The translations under genes and the position numbers were made by a program. DNA of 50,094 nt, from positions 1-50,094 of the forward strand of contig URXV01000010.1 in assembly GCA_900551865.1 (NCBI GenBank), in the 5' to 3' direction. Positions 21,073 to 29,661 of this stretch are shown one piece after another (the first letter of the stretch is position 1; every line of letters begins with the position of its first letter). The stretch comes from an uncultured Rickettsiales bacterium (GTDB lineage Bacteria > Pseudomonadota > Alphaproteobacteria > RF32 > CAG-239). Under the pieces are notes generated by a model. That model searched no databases. It had not been told where the DNA came from and saw only the letters and a list, made by a program, of their open reading frames with translations.

Positions 21073-24000
21073 ATGGATTATGGTGCTGTTATGGGAAAAT
21101 CGCTGAATTTAGCTCTGTTGCTGACTGTTTCTTTGCCGGCCGTGGCGTATGCCGCATCTGCCGGTTCGGCGGAAAAGGCGCCGGAAACGGTGTCATCGGG
21201 AATTTATAAATTGGATGAAGAACAAGCCGCGTCTGCGGCAGTGTCAAAAACAGCCGAAAAAACGGACGCCGTATCGCCGGCCGCCCGGATTGTAGGGGAA
21301 GAAGCTGAACAGCCCAAAATAATAAAAGAGGAAATCTCCGGCGGTCATATTGAAAAGCTGGTGGCGCCCGACGGCAAGGTTATTGCCGAAAAAACGATAA
21401 AAGACGGCGAGGTTGTTAAAAAGGTGCTGAACTATTATCATCCTAACGGGCAGGTTTCCCGCAAGGTAACTACGCTGGATGACGGCAAAGGGTTCTATGC
21501 GGAAGATTACTATATGAACGGGCGTCTGGCAGCGCAGGCGACATATCTGAACGAGAATAATAAAATCGGCACCGAAAAGAAATACGACAACAACGGTACG
21601 CTTCGGCAGGAAATCCCGTGGGTTTTGCCCAAAGAAGACGCGCAGAAGCCGTTGGCTGGGCAAAAGACGATTCGCCAGGGCAACATCATCACCTATTATC
21701 CCGACGGGCGTATAGCCGCATCGTTTCCTGTCGGTCAGGAAGACGGCAAAACCCTGTTTTTTAACCGTCAGGGCCGCGTGATAAAGGAAGTCGAAAATGC
21801 CCGGGTGCTGAATTTTGCTCCCGAACTGGATACGGCGGATTGTCAGGACAAGGTTGTAAAACTGAGTTTGGAAGAGCTGGTTGAACTTTATGAGGACGAG
21901 GGGGATATATCGTATAACAAGTGCGGCTTGCCGTATCGGGAAAACTTTGTTTATGAAATCGCCGATATGCGCGGCAATGCTGTGTCAAAGATAAGTTATG
22001 ACGATACGGGAATGATTCGGCGCATAACCCCTTATGTCGGCGGTTTGAAAAACGGCGTCGAGCAAAAGTTTGACGCTTCCGGCAATCTGACTGCGGAAAT
22101 AAATTACAAACAGGGGATAAAAAACGGAACCGCGAGCGGCTTTTTCCCGACCAAGGAGGTCGCCTTCCGCAAACGTTATGAGGACGGAAAAGTCGTCGGC
22201 AGGCTGACCTGCTATTTCCCGACCGGGGAAGTTGCTGCGGAGTTTGCATATAAAGACGGCAAAAAGGAAGGAACCGCAAAAATATACGGTCCCAATGCCC
22301 GCGAAATCTCTTTTGCCGGCGGCGAAATTGTCGGCGCCGCGCCGAAAGATGCCCGTCGCGCTCCGGAACCGTCCAAGCTTGCGGCTCTGTCCAATCCTGA
22401 CCCGAAATGTCTGGATATAACCTCAAAATTAGATGAGCTGGAGCTTGATTTAGAGGCCAATGCCAATACCGTAACCAAAGCTTTTACGTTGAATTTGCCG
22501 GATTCCTGCCGGGATTTTTCCTCTTTCAAACCCGAAAAAAGCAATTATGCCTGTTATGATGCCCTCAATCGCCTGCGTGCCGTGTTCCCGACCGGCTATA
22601 ACCGCGGCGAATATGCAATTGAAACGGTTTATGCCGAAAACGGGCAGCACTTGTACGATATTCCGTACTATCAGAAACAGAAACAGGGCTTTGCCAAGAA
22701 ATTTGACGATAAAGGGCAGGTGGTTTCGGAGATTTATTACAGCCGGAACGAGCTTGCGGAAAGTTCGCGCAGTTATCATGACAACGGGGCTGTCAAGGAA
22801 ATGCTGACCATAGCCGACGGCGCGCCGCGCAAACTCTTGGTAAGGTATAATAAAGACGGAACGCTGGCCTTCAGTCTGAATTATAATGAAGGAGAAAAGA
22901 CGGATGCCTTTTTGGCCGAACCGCAGAAAAACAAGGATGTTTATTTAAAATTCTATGAGGGCGGACTTGACAATATCCGCGAGGTGAATGCATCTAATCC
23001 GCAAAATTACATAGAATATAATCTGGCTTCCGGCGAATATACCGTATATAAGAACAGCGAGTTGATTAAAGGCGGAAAAATCTGCGGTTATGAAAATCGG
23101 ACAGCAAATGCCGCCGCCCCTTCAACGAATGATACGCCCTCAACGAATGCCGCACCCTCAACGAATGCCGCACCCTCAACGGCTGCCCCCCTCTCAACAG
23201 CTGCTGCATCTGCAACAGATACCGTTGCACCATTAACGGCTGCCGCATCTGCAACAGCCGACGTTTCCGCAGTGTCTTCAGTAACGTCCGGTCAGTCGGA
23301 ATCCGTTTTGCAGCCTGCGCCAAAACAGGCTCTTGAAACTCCGGCCTCTGCCGTTGAAGTTCCGGCTCCTGTTGCCGGAACTCCCGTCGCTGCGGTTCCA
23401 GCCTCTTCCTCGGCAACGTCCGCTTCCGACGCCGCTCCGTCTACAGTTGACACGGTTTCTTCCGCGCCGGTAGCAGTACCAGCCTCGGAGGAAGTTCAGG
23501 CGGCCGCATCGTCTGTGCAAAAAGCCGATATTCCCGCCCGGAACGAAAAAAACGAAGTATCGCCGGTCCTTCCGGCAGATGCTGCGCCGATGGTAGAAGG
23601 GCTGGAACCCGTTTCTTTTGACGATATAAAACTTAAAAATGCGATTATCCCGACGGCAGAAGAGAAAAAGCAGGCCGAACTGGCAGCCAAAAATATCGGC
23701 CCGGTTGCCAAACCGGACATAGACGCGCTGGCAGATGTCGTTGCCAAAGAGCATGTCAGTAGCGGCGGCGAAAAGGCTTCCGGCTCTCTGGCTAAAACCG
23801 AAAAATTTTATTATCCGAACGGCAATCTCCGCAAAACGATAAAAACCCGCGGCGGCCGGACGGAAGAAATTAAGGAGTACTCCAAAACCGGACTGCTGCT
23901 TACCGATACCGTTTACAAGGACGATGGCATTCTGATTGAAAAATATTTCGGTTCGGGAGAAATTCGCCGCAAGACAAATAAGGCTTATACCGACAATCCG

Positions 24001-24741
24001 GTAATGGCTTTCATATCGCGCGAAGATTTTTATGACAACGGCAAAGCGCGTTATGAGATAACCCGCAAACCGGAAACCTTGCTGTTTTCCGATAAGCAGT
24101 TTTATCCCGACGGTACCCTGAAAGTTGAAACGGTTCAGAATTCTCCGCTGTCATATACAATCAGGGAATACGATAAAGCCGGAAAGCTTGCCAAAGTTAT
24201 AAAGCAGTTCGGCCCCAACGTTTTGGAAGAGGTATATGATGCCTCGGGAACAATCAAATCCCTGAAATTGAACGGAGCCGATATGCCGGTGAAATTTGCC
24301 GGAAACAGCACCGGACTGTTGCGGGACAATATGAAGATATTTGCCAAGAACGGGGCTGTTTCATCAGAATTCAAAGCCGATGAAAAACAGAACTCGCTGC
24401 TGGAATACTATAAAAACGGCAAGGTAAAGGCCGAAATCGTCTTTTATAATAACGGCGAAATTTCCGTCAAAGCTTTTGGCCGCGAGGGAGCGCTGGAAAA
24501 GTTCGCCTATCTGGCGCCGGACGGAAAATTGCATCTTCAAAAGCCGTCCGTCCGTACCGTTTCGGCTTATCGCGAACGGCACTGGGTCGATTATAATAAT
24601 CCGCGTTGGATAGAAAATCAGGATCGTTATTCGGTCAAATCCGTTGCCCGCCTCAATCTGGACACCGCTGCGTATATTTTAGCCGAACTTGATATGCAGG
24701 CGCCCGAAATGATGAAAAAGCTGTACGATATTTATAAATAA
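21073..24741 (+). CDS. Exported giant MORN_2/YwqK-type repeat protein (1222 aa)
   Basis: A signal peptide is seen in MGKSLNLALLLTVSLPAVAYAASA (start at ATG 21073 or, by signal length, ATG 21091; the only SD, GGAG at 21050, is far away). The mature protein consists of many copies of a strand-turn-strand motif with the core YYxxGxxxxxx: YYHPNGQVSRK, YYPDGRIAASF, YFPTGEVAAEF, FYYPNGNLRKT, FYPDGTLKVE, YYKNGKVKAE. This is the MORN_2 (YwqK-like) repeat. Repeats fill roughly residues 90-620 and 890-1120. Between them is a 270-residue Ala/Ser/Thr/Pro linker. It ends with a short helical tail. Likely periplasmic or surface located, and structural or adhesive; function unknown. A terminator follows at 24,928. 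Confidence 0.82.
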   Translation: MDYGAVMGKSLNLALLLTVSLPAVAYAASAGSAEKAPETVSSGIYKLDEEQAASAAVSKTAEKTDAVSPAARIVGEEAEQPKIIKEEISGGHIEKLVAPDGKVIAEKTIKDGEVVKKVLNYYHPNGQVSRKVTTLDDGKGFYAEDYYMNGRLAAQATYLNENNKIGTEKKYDNNGTLRQEIPWVLPKEDAQKPLAGQKTIRQGNIITYYPDGRIAASFPVGQEDGKTLFFNRQGRVIKEVENARVLNFAPELDTADCQDKVVKLSLEELVELYEDEGDISYNKCGLPYRENFVYEIADMRGNAVSKISYDDTGMIRRITPYVGGLKNGVEQKFDASGNLTAEINYKQGIKNGTASGFFPTKEVAFRKRYEDGKVVGRLTCYFPTGEVAAEFAYKDGKKEGTAKIYGPNAREISFAGGEIVGAAPKDARRAPEPSKLAALSNPDPKCLDITSKLDELELDLEANANTVTKAFTLNLPDSCRDFSSFKPEKSNYACYDALNRLRAVFPTGYNRGEYAIETVYAENGQHLYDIPYYQKQKQGFAKKFDDKGQVVSEIYYSRNELAESSRSYHDNGAVKEMLTIADGAPRKLLVRYNKDGTLAFSLNYNEGEKTDAFLAEPQKNKDVYLKFYEGGLDNIREVNASNPQNYIEYNLASGEYTVYKNSELIKGGKICGYENRTANAAAPSTNDTPSTNAAPSTNAAPSTAAPLSTAAASATDTVAPLTAAASATADVSAVSSVTSGQSESVLQPAPKQALETPASAVEVPAPVAGTPVAAVPASSSATSASDAAPSTVDTVSSAPVAVPASEEVQAAASSVQKADIPARNEKNEVSPVLPADAAPMVEGLEPVSFDDIKLKNAIIPTAEEKKQAELAAKNIGPVAKPDIDALADVVAKEHVSSGGEKASGSLAKTEKFYYPNGNLRKTIKTRGGRTEEIKEYSKTGLLLTDTVYKDDGILIEKYFGSGEIRRKTNKAYTDNPVMAFISREDFYDNGKARYEITRKPETLLFSDKQFYPDGTLKVETVQNSPLSYTIREYDKAGKLAKVIKQFGPNVLEEVYDASGTIKSLKLNGADMPVKFAGNSTGLLRDNMKIFAKNGAVSSEFKADEKQNSLLEYYKNGKVKAEIVFYNNGEISVKAFGREGALEKFAYLAPDGKLHLQKPSVRTVSAYRERHWVDYNNPRWIENQDRYSVKSVARLNLDTAAYILAELDMQAPEMMKKLYDIYK
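23122..23193 (+). repeat. 18-bp tandem repeat coding for a Pro/Ser/Thr/Asn/Ala linker
   Basis: Four units of TCAACGAATGCCGCACCC type in frame inside the MORN_2 gene, units two and three identical; they encode the hexapeptide STNAAP. In-frame length variation of the linker is expected by slippage. Confidence 0.85.
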
Positions 24742-24784
24742 ACGCGGACAGGGGGAATAGGCTGAACAATAGTACAGATAAAAC

Positions 24785-24911
24785 CGGCGCGTAACCTCAT
24801 ATAACGGGTATGGCGGCAAGTACAGTCGGCGCGTGACCTCACATAACGGGTATGGCAGCAAGTACAGTCGGTACGTAACCTCATATAACTGGCACGGTGC
24901 AGGCGCAGCCG
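24785..24911. repeat. Intergenic tandem repeat, 42 bp x 3
   Basis: Unit starts CGGCGCGTAACCTCATATAA; copies begin at 24785, 24827 and 24869. The third is diverged at its end. It lies directly behind the MORN_2 gene and before its terminator, filling most of the 337-bp gap to the next gene. Confidence 0.85.
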
Positions 24912-24927
24912 GTACAGAAAGGCAGAG

Positions 24928-24970
24928 AAGGGCAGGGCATGGCTGTTCGGGCGTATCTGCCCTTTTTCTG
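24928..24970 (+). terminator. Terminator of the MORN_2 gene
   Basis: AAGGGCAG pairs with CTGCCCTT (8 bp, long loop of 21 nt), followed by TTTCTGTATTTT. Confidence 0.6.
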
Positions 24971-24997
24971 TATTTTCTGCGGCGGGGAAATTAATGT

Positions 24998-25026
24998 TTG
25001 ACAAAAAATAAACGGCGTTATATATC
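24998..25026 (+). promoter_or_regulatory. Promoter of the helical-repeat protein gene
   Basis: TTGACA (24998-25003), 17-nt spacer, TATATC (25021-25026), about 52 nt before ATG 25078. Confidence 0.7.
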
Positions 25027-25077
25027 TCAAGCCGAAACAACTATATATATGTCAAACTTAATTAAAATGTTATCATT

Positions 25078-25890
25078 ATGAAAACAGAAAAAATCAGTGT
25101 TGCAGAAATAAGCCGTTTGCGTGAAGCTGCAGAAATTGAAAGAAACACGCATCATGAAATTATGGTTCGCATCAGCAAAATCAGTTCTGTCCAAGTCGGT
25201 TTCAACTGGATTCCCGACGGTCTTCCCGCCGAAGAGCAGATGCAGATTGTCAAACGCGGCAACCAAAAGGAAATTATGGCTTTGCTGACGGCGTATGCCA
25301 ATCTCCGTATGTCATCACACGATGAGGAACGGTTTGAACGTGTTAACGTTGCGCCAGAGGTGCAGATGTATATTTTCCATCAGCCGATAGGGTTTGATGC
25401 TGCCCGTATTTATATGTTGGAGCACAATCGCCTGTGCCTGGACGTCGAAACGGAATTGATAAAGAAAAAGATGATGTCTGTTATCTCCAAAAAGAGGCTT
25501 TCGCCTAAAGCGGAAGTTTTTCTTCTGACGCATTGCCTGCATGAGGGAAAGGAGCAGGACAGCGATTCGCCGTTGCTTCCGGTGCTGGAATATCTGGAAA
25601 AAAACAGTCTTTCACCTCTTGGGCAACAGGCGTTGATGACGTATCTCAACGTTGGCGGCGGCAGGGATAGCTTTATAGATGCCTGTCGCAACTGTGTCAA
25701 AACGTATGTCGAACGGTACAAGGAACTATGCCTTCCGGCACAGCGCGACATGGTTAAAAGCGGTGACAGCGAATTGATTATGTCGTATATTCTGTTTTCC
25801 AAAAAAGGTTTGGAAGCGGAAGAGGAATTGCTGGAACGCGGCAATCGTGAAGAGGTTGAAGCCTATTTCAGGCGCTATGCAACATTGTGA
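25078..25890 (+). CDS. Hypothetical helical-repeat protein (270 aa)
   Basis: A soluble helical protein without signal peptide. Three segments share a pattern: PAEEQMQIVKRGNQKEIMAL (near residue 50), PAQRDMVKSGDSELIMSYIL (near 220) and AEEELLERGNREEVEAYF (near 250), each two helices around a GN/GD turn, so it is an alpha-solenoid of degenerate repeats of about 25 residues. Such repeats usually bind proteins. I do not recognise a named family. It is a single-gene unit: consensus-like promoter upstream, strong bidirectional terminator downstream. Confidence 0.75.
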   Translation: MKTEKISVAEISRLREAAEIERNTHHEIMVRISKISSVQVGFNWIPDGLPAEEQMQIVKRGNQKEIMALLTAYANLRMSSHDEERFERVNVAPEVQMYIFHQPIGFDAARIYMLEHNRLCLDVETELIKKKMMSVISKKRLSPKAEVFLLTHCLHEGKEQDSDSPLLPVLEYLEKNSLSPLGQQALMTYLNVGGGRDSFIDACRNCVKTYVERYKELCLPAQRDMVKSGDSELIMSYILFSKKGLEAEEELLERGNREEVEAYFRRYATL

Positions 25891-25912
25891 AAGAAACAAC
25901 ATGAAAATACAA

Positions 25913-25952
25913 AGCCCCGCAACGTATGTCTGGCGGGGTTTTGTTGTTTTTT
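25913..25952. terminator. Bidirectional terminator between convergent genes
   Basis: AGCCCCGC / GCGGGGTT stem (8 bp, loop 12 nt) followed on the plus strand by TTTGTTGTTTTTT; on the minus strand CTTTGTATTTT follows, so it serves both the helical-repeat gene and the nitroreductase gene. Confidence 0.8.
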
Positions 25953-25976
25953 CTGCCGGATCTGCGCTCTCTCCGG

Positions 25977-26507
25977 CTAAAACGTTTCCCAGTGCACCTT
26001 TTCCGGATTAAGTCTGTCTTCCGGCTGTTTGGGTGTTTCTTCCGGATAACCGATGGTAATGATTGCCACGGGGAGCATCGTTTCCGGCATACAGAACTTT
26101 TTACGCAGGTTGTCAACGACCATCGGCATCGGTGCCGCGCCGCAGAAACAGGCGCCCAGCCCTTTGGCGTGGCAGGCCAGCAGCAGGTTTTGCGCCGCAA
26201 GTGAACCGTCAATCTGGGCATAGTTCCACCCCTCTTTTTCGCGGTGGAAACACTCTTCTTCGTCTGCGCAGACGACAATGGCGCAGGCCGCATCTTTTGC
26301 AAAAGACGTCCATGGCTGAATCTGGCGCAGGGTACGCAGCGTTTCCGCATCCTGAATAACCAGAAAATGCCACGGCTGCTTGTTGTGTGCGGAGGGGGCG
26401 TAACTTGCCGCCCGGACGAGTTCCAGAATTTCGTCTTTCGTCAGTTTCTTTTCCGGGTTGTATTTTCTGATAGAACGCCGGGTCAGTAATCCTTCATACA
26501 ATTCCAT
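25977..26507 (-). CDS. Nitroreductase-family flavoprotein (176 aa)
   Basis: The product is an FMN-dependent NAD(P)H oxidoreductase of the nitroreductase fold. Visible: LLTRRSIRKYNPEKKLTKDE (FMN phosphate-binding RRSIR), AASYAPSAHNKQPWHFLVI, NLLLACHAKGLGACFCG, and a C-terminal ITIGYPEETPK. The middle FAKDAACAIVVCADE fits small family members similar to ferredoxin-like NfsA relatives of anaerobes. The true substrate cannot be told. It lies 27 nt behind the 203-residue gene in the same direction and is probably its operon partner. Short form, probably a dimer. Confidence 0.9.
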   Translation of the reverse strand: MELYEGLLTRRSIRKYNPEKKLTKDEILELVRAASYAPSAHNKQPWHFLVIQDAETLRTLRQIQPWTSFAKDAACAIVVCADEEECFHREKEGWNYAQIDGSLAAQNLLLACHAKGLGACFCGAAPMPMVVDNLRKKFCMPETMLPVAIITIGYPEETPKQPEDRLNPEKVHWETF

Positions 26508-26533
26508 GGGTAAACTCCTGTAAAATTTAGAAA

Positions 26534-27145
26534 TCAGTTAACGCTTCTCTGCAGTTGCTCAATATGCGGCAAAACCATATGTTCAATCAAAAAGCGAAAA
26601 GTCTTTTCCACCATCTGATCCGTGTTCAGAATAACCGGATAAATATCTTTCGGATTTTCCGCCTGTGTCAGTTTTTTTGCCAAAACGCCGTAAACGTCGG
26701 CCATGTCGGAAAGCGAAGCCATCAGTTCTGCGGCATAGTTCGGAATGGAAAGGGTATCACAGCCGCCCCAAAAGCCTTCGACAAAGCCGAACTCAATCTG
26801 GTCGGCACGGCTCTGGCATAATTCTGCCAATTCCTTCGTATCGTTTTTGTTTCCGGAAAATTCCGGAAGTTTGAGCGTGTTGGTTTTGATTTCGACAAAC
26901 ATTTCATCCCACAGCCCCATAAAAAACTTGAAAAAAAGTTCCGCCTCGTTTTTTGTCGTCAGCCTCGGCTGCAGGTTTTCGGCAAACAGCGAAGCAATAA
27001 CGTCCGTCGGGCGCAGGCTGGGATTAGGGCTGCAGACGGCTCCTGCAAACCGGAGCTTGACGACGCCGAGCGGCGCCGGGCAGTTATAATGGTCAAGAAA
27101 CCGCTGGAATTTATCATCCCCAATATATACATTTTCGCTTTGCAT
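26534..27145 (-). CDS. Hypothetical protein (203 aa)
   Basis: A soluble acidic protein starting MQSENVYIGDDKFQRFLDHY, mainly helical in the second half (KELAELCQSRADQIEFGFVEGFWGG, AAELMASLSDMADVYGVLAKKL). The motif FGFVEGFWGGCDTL is striking but belongs to no family I can name; a distant UPF0149-like protein was considered. It precedes the nitroreductase with 27 nt between, and diverges from the small lipoprotein gene. No signal peptide or membrane segment. Confidence 0.65.
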   Translation of the reverse strand: MQSENVYIGDDKFQRFLDHYNCPAPLGVVKLRFAGAVCSPNPSLRPTDVIASLFAENLQPRLTTKNEAELFFKFFMGLWDEMFVEIKTNTLKLPEFSGNKNDTKELAELCQSRADQIEFGFVEGFWGGCDTLSIPNYAAELMASLSDMADVYGVLAKKLTQAENPKDIYPVILNTDQMVEKTFRFLIEHMVLPHIEQLQRSVN

Positions 27146-27204
27146 TTTATTTCATCTTTATATATAATGACTGACATAACACAATTTAATGGGAGTTTTG
27201 CAAA

Positions 27205-27519
27205 TTGTCCACTCTAAAATTATCGCTGTTATTATCTCTGGTTCTGAGCGTTTCGGCCTGCTCGCAGTTTGCGCCGTTTGAAGACCGCCGCCGTGAGCCG
27301 GGAACGGAGTATGTGTATGTCGGCGCTTCCAAGCCCGGCCGGCCGGCGGTATGCTATAATCCTCTTTTTTATGATAAGGAAGAGGTAAAGGCGTTTGCCG
27401 ACGGTTTGTGCCGCGAGCATAAGGCCGGTACGCATGCCGAGGAAATAAGCCGCGATATTTTTACCTGTCGGCTGTTTGTGCCTTCCAAAGCTTATTATAA
27501 ATGCGTCGCCGATAAATAG
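27205..27519 (+). CDS. Small lipoprotein (104 aa)
   Basis: The N-terminus MSTLKLSLLLSLVLSVSACS is a lipoprotein signal with lipobox SVSAC; cleavage before Cys19 gives an 86-residue mature protein with four further Cys (two probable disulfides). The start is TTG at 27205 with GGGAG nine nt upstream; the nearby ATG is in another frame. Mature part contains FYDKEEVKAFADGLCREHK. Probably periplasmic side of the outer membrane, function unknown. A tandem repeat lies directly behind it. Confidence 0.75.
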   Translation: MSTLKLSLLLSLVLSVSACSQFAPFEDRRREPGTEYVYVGASKPGRPAVCYNPLFYDKEEVKAFADGLCREHKAGTHAEEISRDIFTCRLFVPSKAYYKCVADK

Positions 27520-27556
27520 GCGGCTTCTTTCTCCGCGGTGCGGCTTTCGGTTTTAA

Positions 27557-27685
27557 CCGGCGCGGTGCCTGCCGCAAAGCCCCGGTTTCAGGCGGAGTAT
27601 AGCCGGCGCGGTGCCTGCCGCAAAACCCCGGTTTCAGGCAGAGCATAGCCCGCGCGGTGCCTGCCGCAAAACCCCGGTTTTGTCT
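27557..27685. repeat. Intergenic tandem repeat, 46 bp x 2.8
   Basis: Unit begins CCGGCGCGGTGCCTGCCGCA; copies at 27557, 27603 and 27649 with few mismatches. The segment just before (CGCGGTGC..GGCTTTCGGTTTTAA, 27535-27556) looks like a further decayed copy. Fills the space between the lipoprotein and phosphomannomutase genes. Confidence 0.88.
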
Positions 27686-27749
27686 GCACGGTACTCGCTG
27701 CAAAATATGCCGGAGAAAGGCTGTCGCATTTATAAGAAAGGAGGACCAA

Positions 27750-28460
27750 ATGAAAATATATATTTTTGATATGGACGGAACCTTAACCCCGGCGCGCCAG
27801 CCGATGACGCCGGATTTCAGCCGCCGTTTTCTGCCGTGGCTTAAGTCGCATCTGGCTTATCTCGCCGCCGGTTCTAATTATGAAAAGGTAACCGAGCAGC
27901 TGCCGCCCGATGCCGTTGCCGCCTTCAGCGGCATCTACAGCTCAATGGGTAACGTTTACCATCAGAAAGGGCAGGAGGTCTGTCGCAACGAAATTGTCTT
28001 GAAAAAGGAACTTCTCCAGACGCTGGAGCGTTTTCGCCGCAATACCGCCTATCTGGGAAAGCTGTACGGCAATTATCTTGAACTGCGCCCGGGAATGCTG
28101 AACTTCAGCGTTTTGGGGCGGAATTGCCCGTTTGCGGAGCGTACCAAATATAACGAATGGGACAGCCTTCATCATGAGCGGGAAAATATAGCCCAAGAAT
28201 TGAATGAGAAATTTCCCGAATATGAAACCAGCGTCGGCGGCAAAATCTCTTTGGACATTGTTACCAAAGGCTGCGGTAAAAGCCAGATTGCCCGGCGGGT
28301 GCGCGAAATGTATCCGAACCACAAAATCATCTTTCTCGGCGACCGTACCGAAAAGGGCGGCAATGACTATACGCTGGCGGAAGCTTTGCGTGCCATGGAC
28401 AATACCGAGGTCGTGCAGGTCAACAGCCCTGACGATGTTTTGGCATATCTGGAAATATAA
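27750..28460 (+). CDS. Eukaryotic-type phosphomannomutase, HAD superfamily (236 aa)
   Basis: The enzyme class interconverts mannose-6-phosphate and mannose-1-phosphate for GDP-mannose. FDMDGTLTPARQPM holds the nucleophile Asp and the acid Asp of the HAD fold. Cap-domain blocks typical of PMM1/PMM2 are present: ELRPGMLNFSVLGRNCPFAE, RENIAQELNEKFPEY, SVGGKISLDIVTKGCGKSQ, then IIFLGDRTEKGGNDYTLAEA and NSPDDVLAYL. Length fits (PMM2 has 246). Most bacteria use the unrelated ManB-type enzyme, so this is a less common choice. ATG 27750 has an ideal SD (AAGGAGGACCAA). Function could be a related sugar-phosphate phosphatase. Confidence 0.88.
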   Translation: MKIYIFDMDGTLTPARQPMTPDFSRRFLPWLKSHLAYLAAGSNYEKVTEQLPPDAVAAFSGIYSSMGNVYHQKGQEVCRNEIVLKKELLQTLERFRRNTAYLGKLYGNYLELRPGMLNFSVLGRNCPFAERTKYNEWDSLHHERENIAQELNEKFPEYETSVGGKISLDIVTKGCGKSQIARRVREMYPNHKIIFLGDRTEKGGNDYTLAEALRAMDNTEVVQVNSPDDVLAYLEI

Positions 28461-28510
28461 AAAAAGTTTAGGCCGCCGCTTTTTGCGTTTTTCTTTTTGC
28501 CTGTCAACAT

Positions 28511-28612
28511 AAAAGCTTTGTCGGCACCGTTTATCGGTACTTTTCCCGTCTGTCTGTAATACAAAAGCTTTGTCTGCAACGTTTATCGGCGTTTTCCACT
28601 TCTGTCGGGCAC
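28511..28612. repeat. Intergenic tandem repeat, 52 bp x 2
   Basis: Two copies starting AAAAGCTTTGTC (28511 and 28563), about 75-80 percent alike by eye, between the phosphomannomutase gene and the next promoter. Confidence 0.75.
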
Positions 28613-28632
28613 AGAAATTTGCCTGCCTCTGA

Positions 28633-28661
28633 TTGACACCAAGTGGAATTTGTGGTATAAT
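28633..28661 (+). promoter_or_regulatory. Consensus sigma70 promoter of the amidotransferase gene
   Basis: TTGACA (28633-28638), exactly 17 nt, TATAAT (28656-28661): full consensus in both boxes. About 26 nt to ATG 28688, with CCGGAGGA as SD between. Confidence 0.92.
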
Positions 28662-28687
28662 ACCCTAAATAACCGGAGGAAACGGAT

Positions 28688-29635
28688 ATGACTAAAGAAA
28701 AGACTGTTTATCTGGAATATCTCGATGAGTTTAAAAGCTACGGTATTCCCAAATCGGAAATAGAAGCCTTGCACCGGGACGGCGTAGTTGCGGATATCCG
28801 CTTTCATAAAGAATTGTATGAAAAAAGGCAAGCCTCCCGCCCGACGGTCGGATTTTTGCTGGGACAGGATAAGGGCACCGACGGAACGGAGTATTACACC
28901 GTTGGCCTGACCTACGCCCATAGCATTTTAAACTCTGGAGCGAAAATCCGCTTTTTAGACTACGACAACGCTTATTGCCAGATGAAAAAATGTGACGGGG
29001 CGATTTTGCCGGGTGGCGCTTTTGACAATCCCGAAAGCTTTTTCATTGACGGCAAAGATATGGGCGGCCGCGAAGGCAAACGTTTTTTCGCATATAAATC
29101 CGTGATACAGGAAGCCTTTCGGCATCATAAACCGATGCTTGGGATTTGTGCCGGCGCGCAGATGATTGGCGCCGTGCTCGGCAATATGAAAATGTACCGC
29201 AGCCTGGAGCAGGAGATTCCGCGCAAGACGGTTCATAAGCCTCGGACTGAAACCGATATCCGTCTGCACGGATTAAAGCTTTTGCCCGGAACGCCGATAT
29301 TTGATATAATGGGGTTGCGCCCGGATGAAGACCGGATAATGATAAACTCCCGTCATTCTCAGGCAATGGTGCACCCGGCGCTGCAGGAATATGTAAAAGG
29401 CGAACCGTTGGTTAAAATGGATATGTATGCCGTTTCGGACGCTGACGGCGTTCCGGAAATCTGGGGCAATGCCTCAGCCGGAATTTTGTGCATTCAGGGA
29501 CATCCGGAAGATTTGGCTGCTGCCGGGGATGAAAAGATGCTTCGGGTTTATCGGCATATAGCCCGGCTGTCAGCAGAATACAAAAAAAGCAGGCAACGGC
29601 TGCCGGGAACGCCGGAAAAAACATTTGAACGCTGA
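28688..29635 (+). CDS. Class I glutamine amidotransferase-like peptidase C26 (315 aa)
   Basis: The core is a PuuD-like gamma-glutamyl hydrolase domain: GAILPGGAFDNPESF, then MLGICAGAQMIGAVLGNM with the nucleophile Cys, INSRHSQAMV, and GILCIQGHPEDLA with the catalytic His-x-Glu. Such enzymes cleave gamma-glutamyl amide bonds (for example gamma-glutamyl-GABA). The N-terminal 50 residues (YLEYLDEFKSYGIPKSEIEAL) precede the usual start and are an extra helical piece. It is driven by a perfect sigma70 promoter, so expression is probably high and constitutive. Substrate unknown. Confidence 0.85.
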   Translation: MTKEKTVYLEYLDEFKSYGIPKSEIEALHRDGVVADIRFHKELYEKRQASRPTVGFLLGQDKGTDGTEYYTVGLTYAHSILNSGAKIRFLDYDNAYCQMKKCDGAILPGGAFDNPESFFIDGKDMGGREGKRFFAYKSVIQEAFRHHKPMLGICAGAQMIGAVLGNMKMYRSLEQEIPRKTVHKPRTETDIRLHGLKLLPGTPIFDIMGLRPDEDRIMINSRHSQAMVHPALQEYVKGEPLVKMDMYAVSDADGVPEIWGNASAGILCIQGHPEDLAAAGDEKMLRVYRHIARLSAEYKKSRQRLPGTPEKTFER

Positions 29636-29661
29636 TTGAAAGCGTTGGTCTGTGTTCTGCC

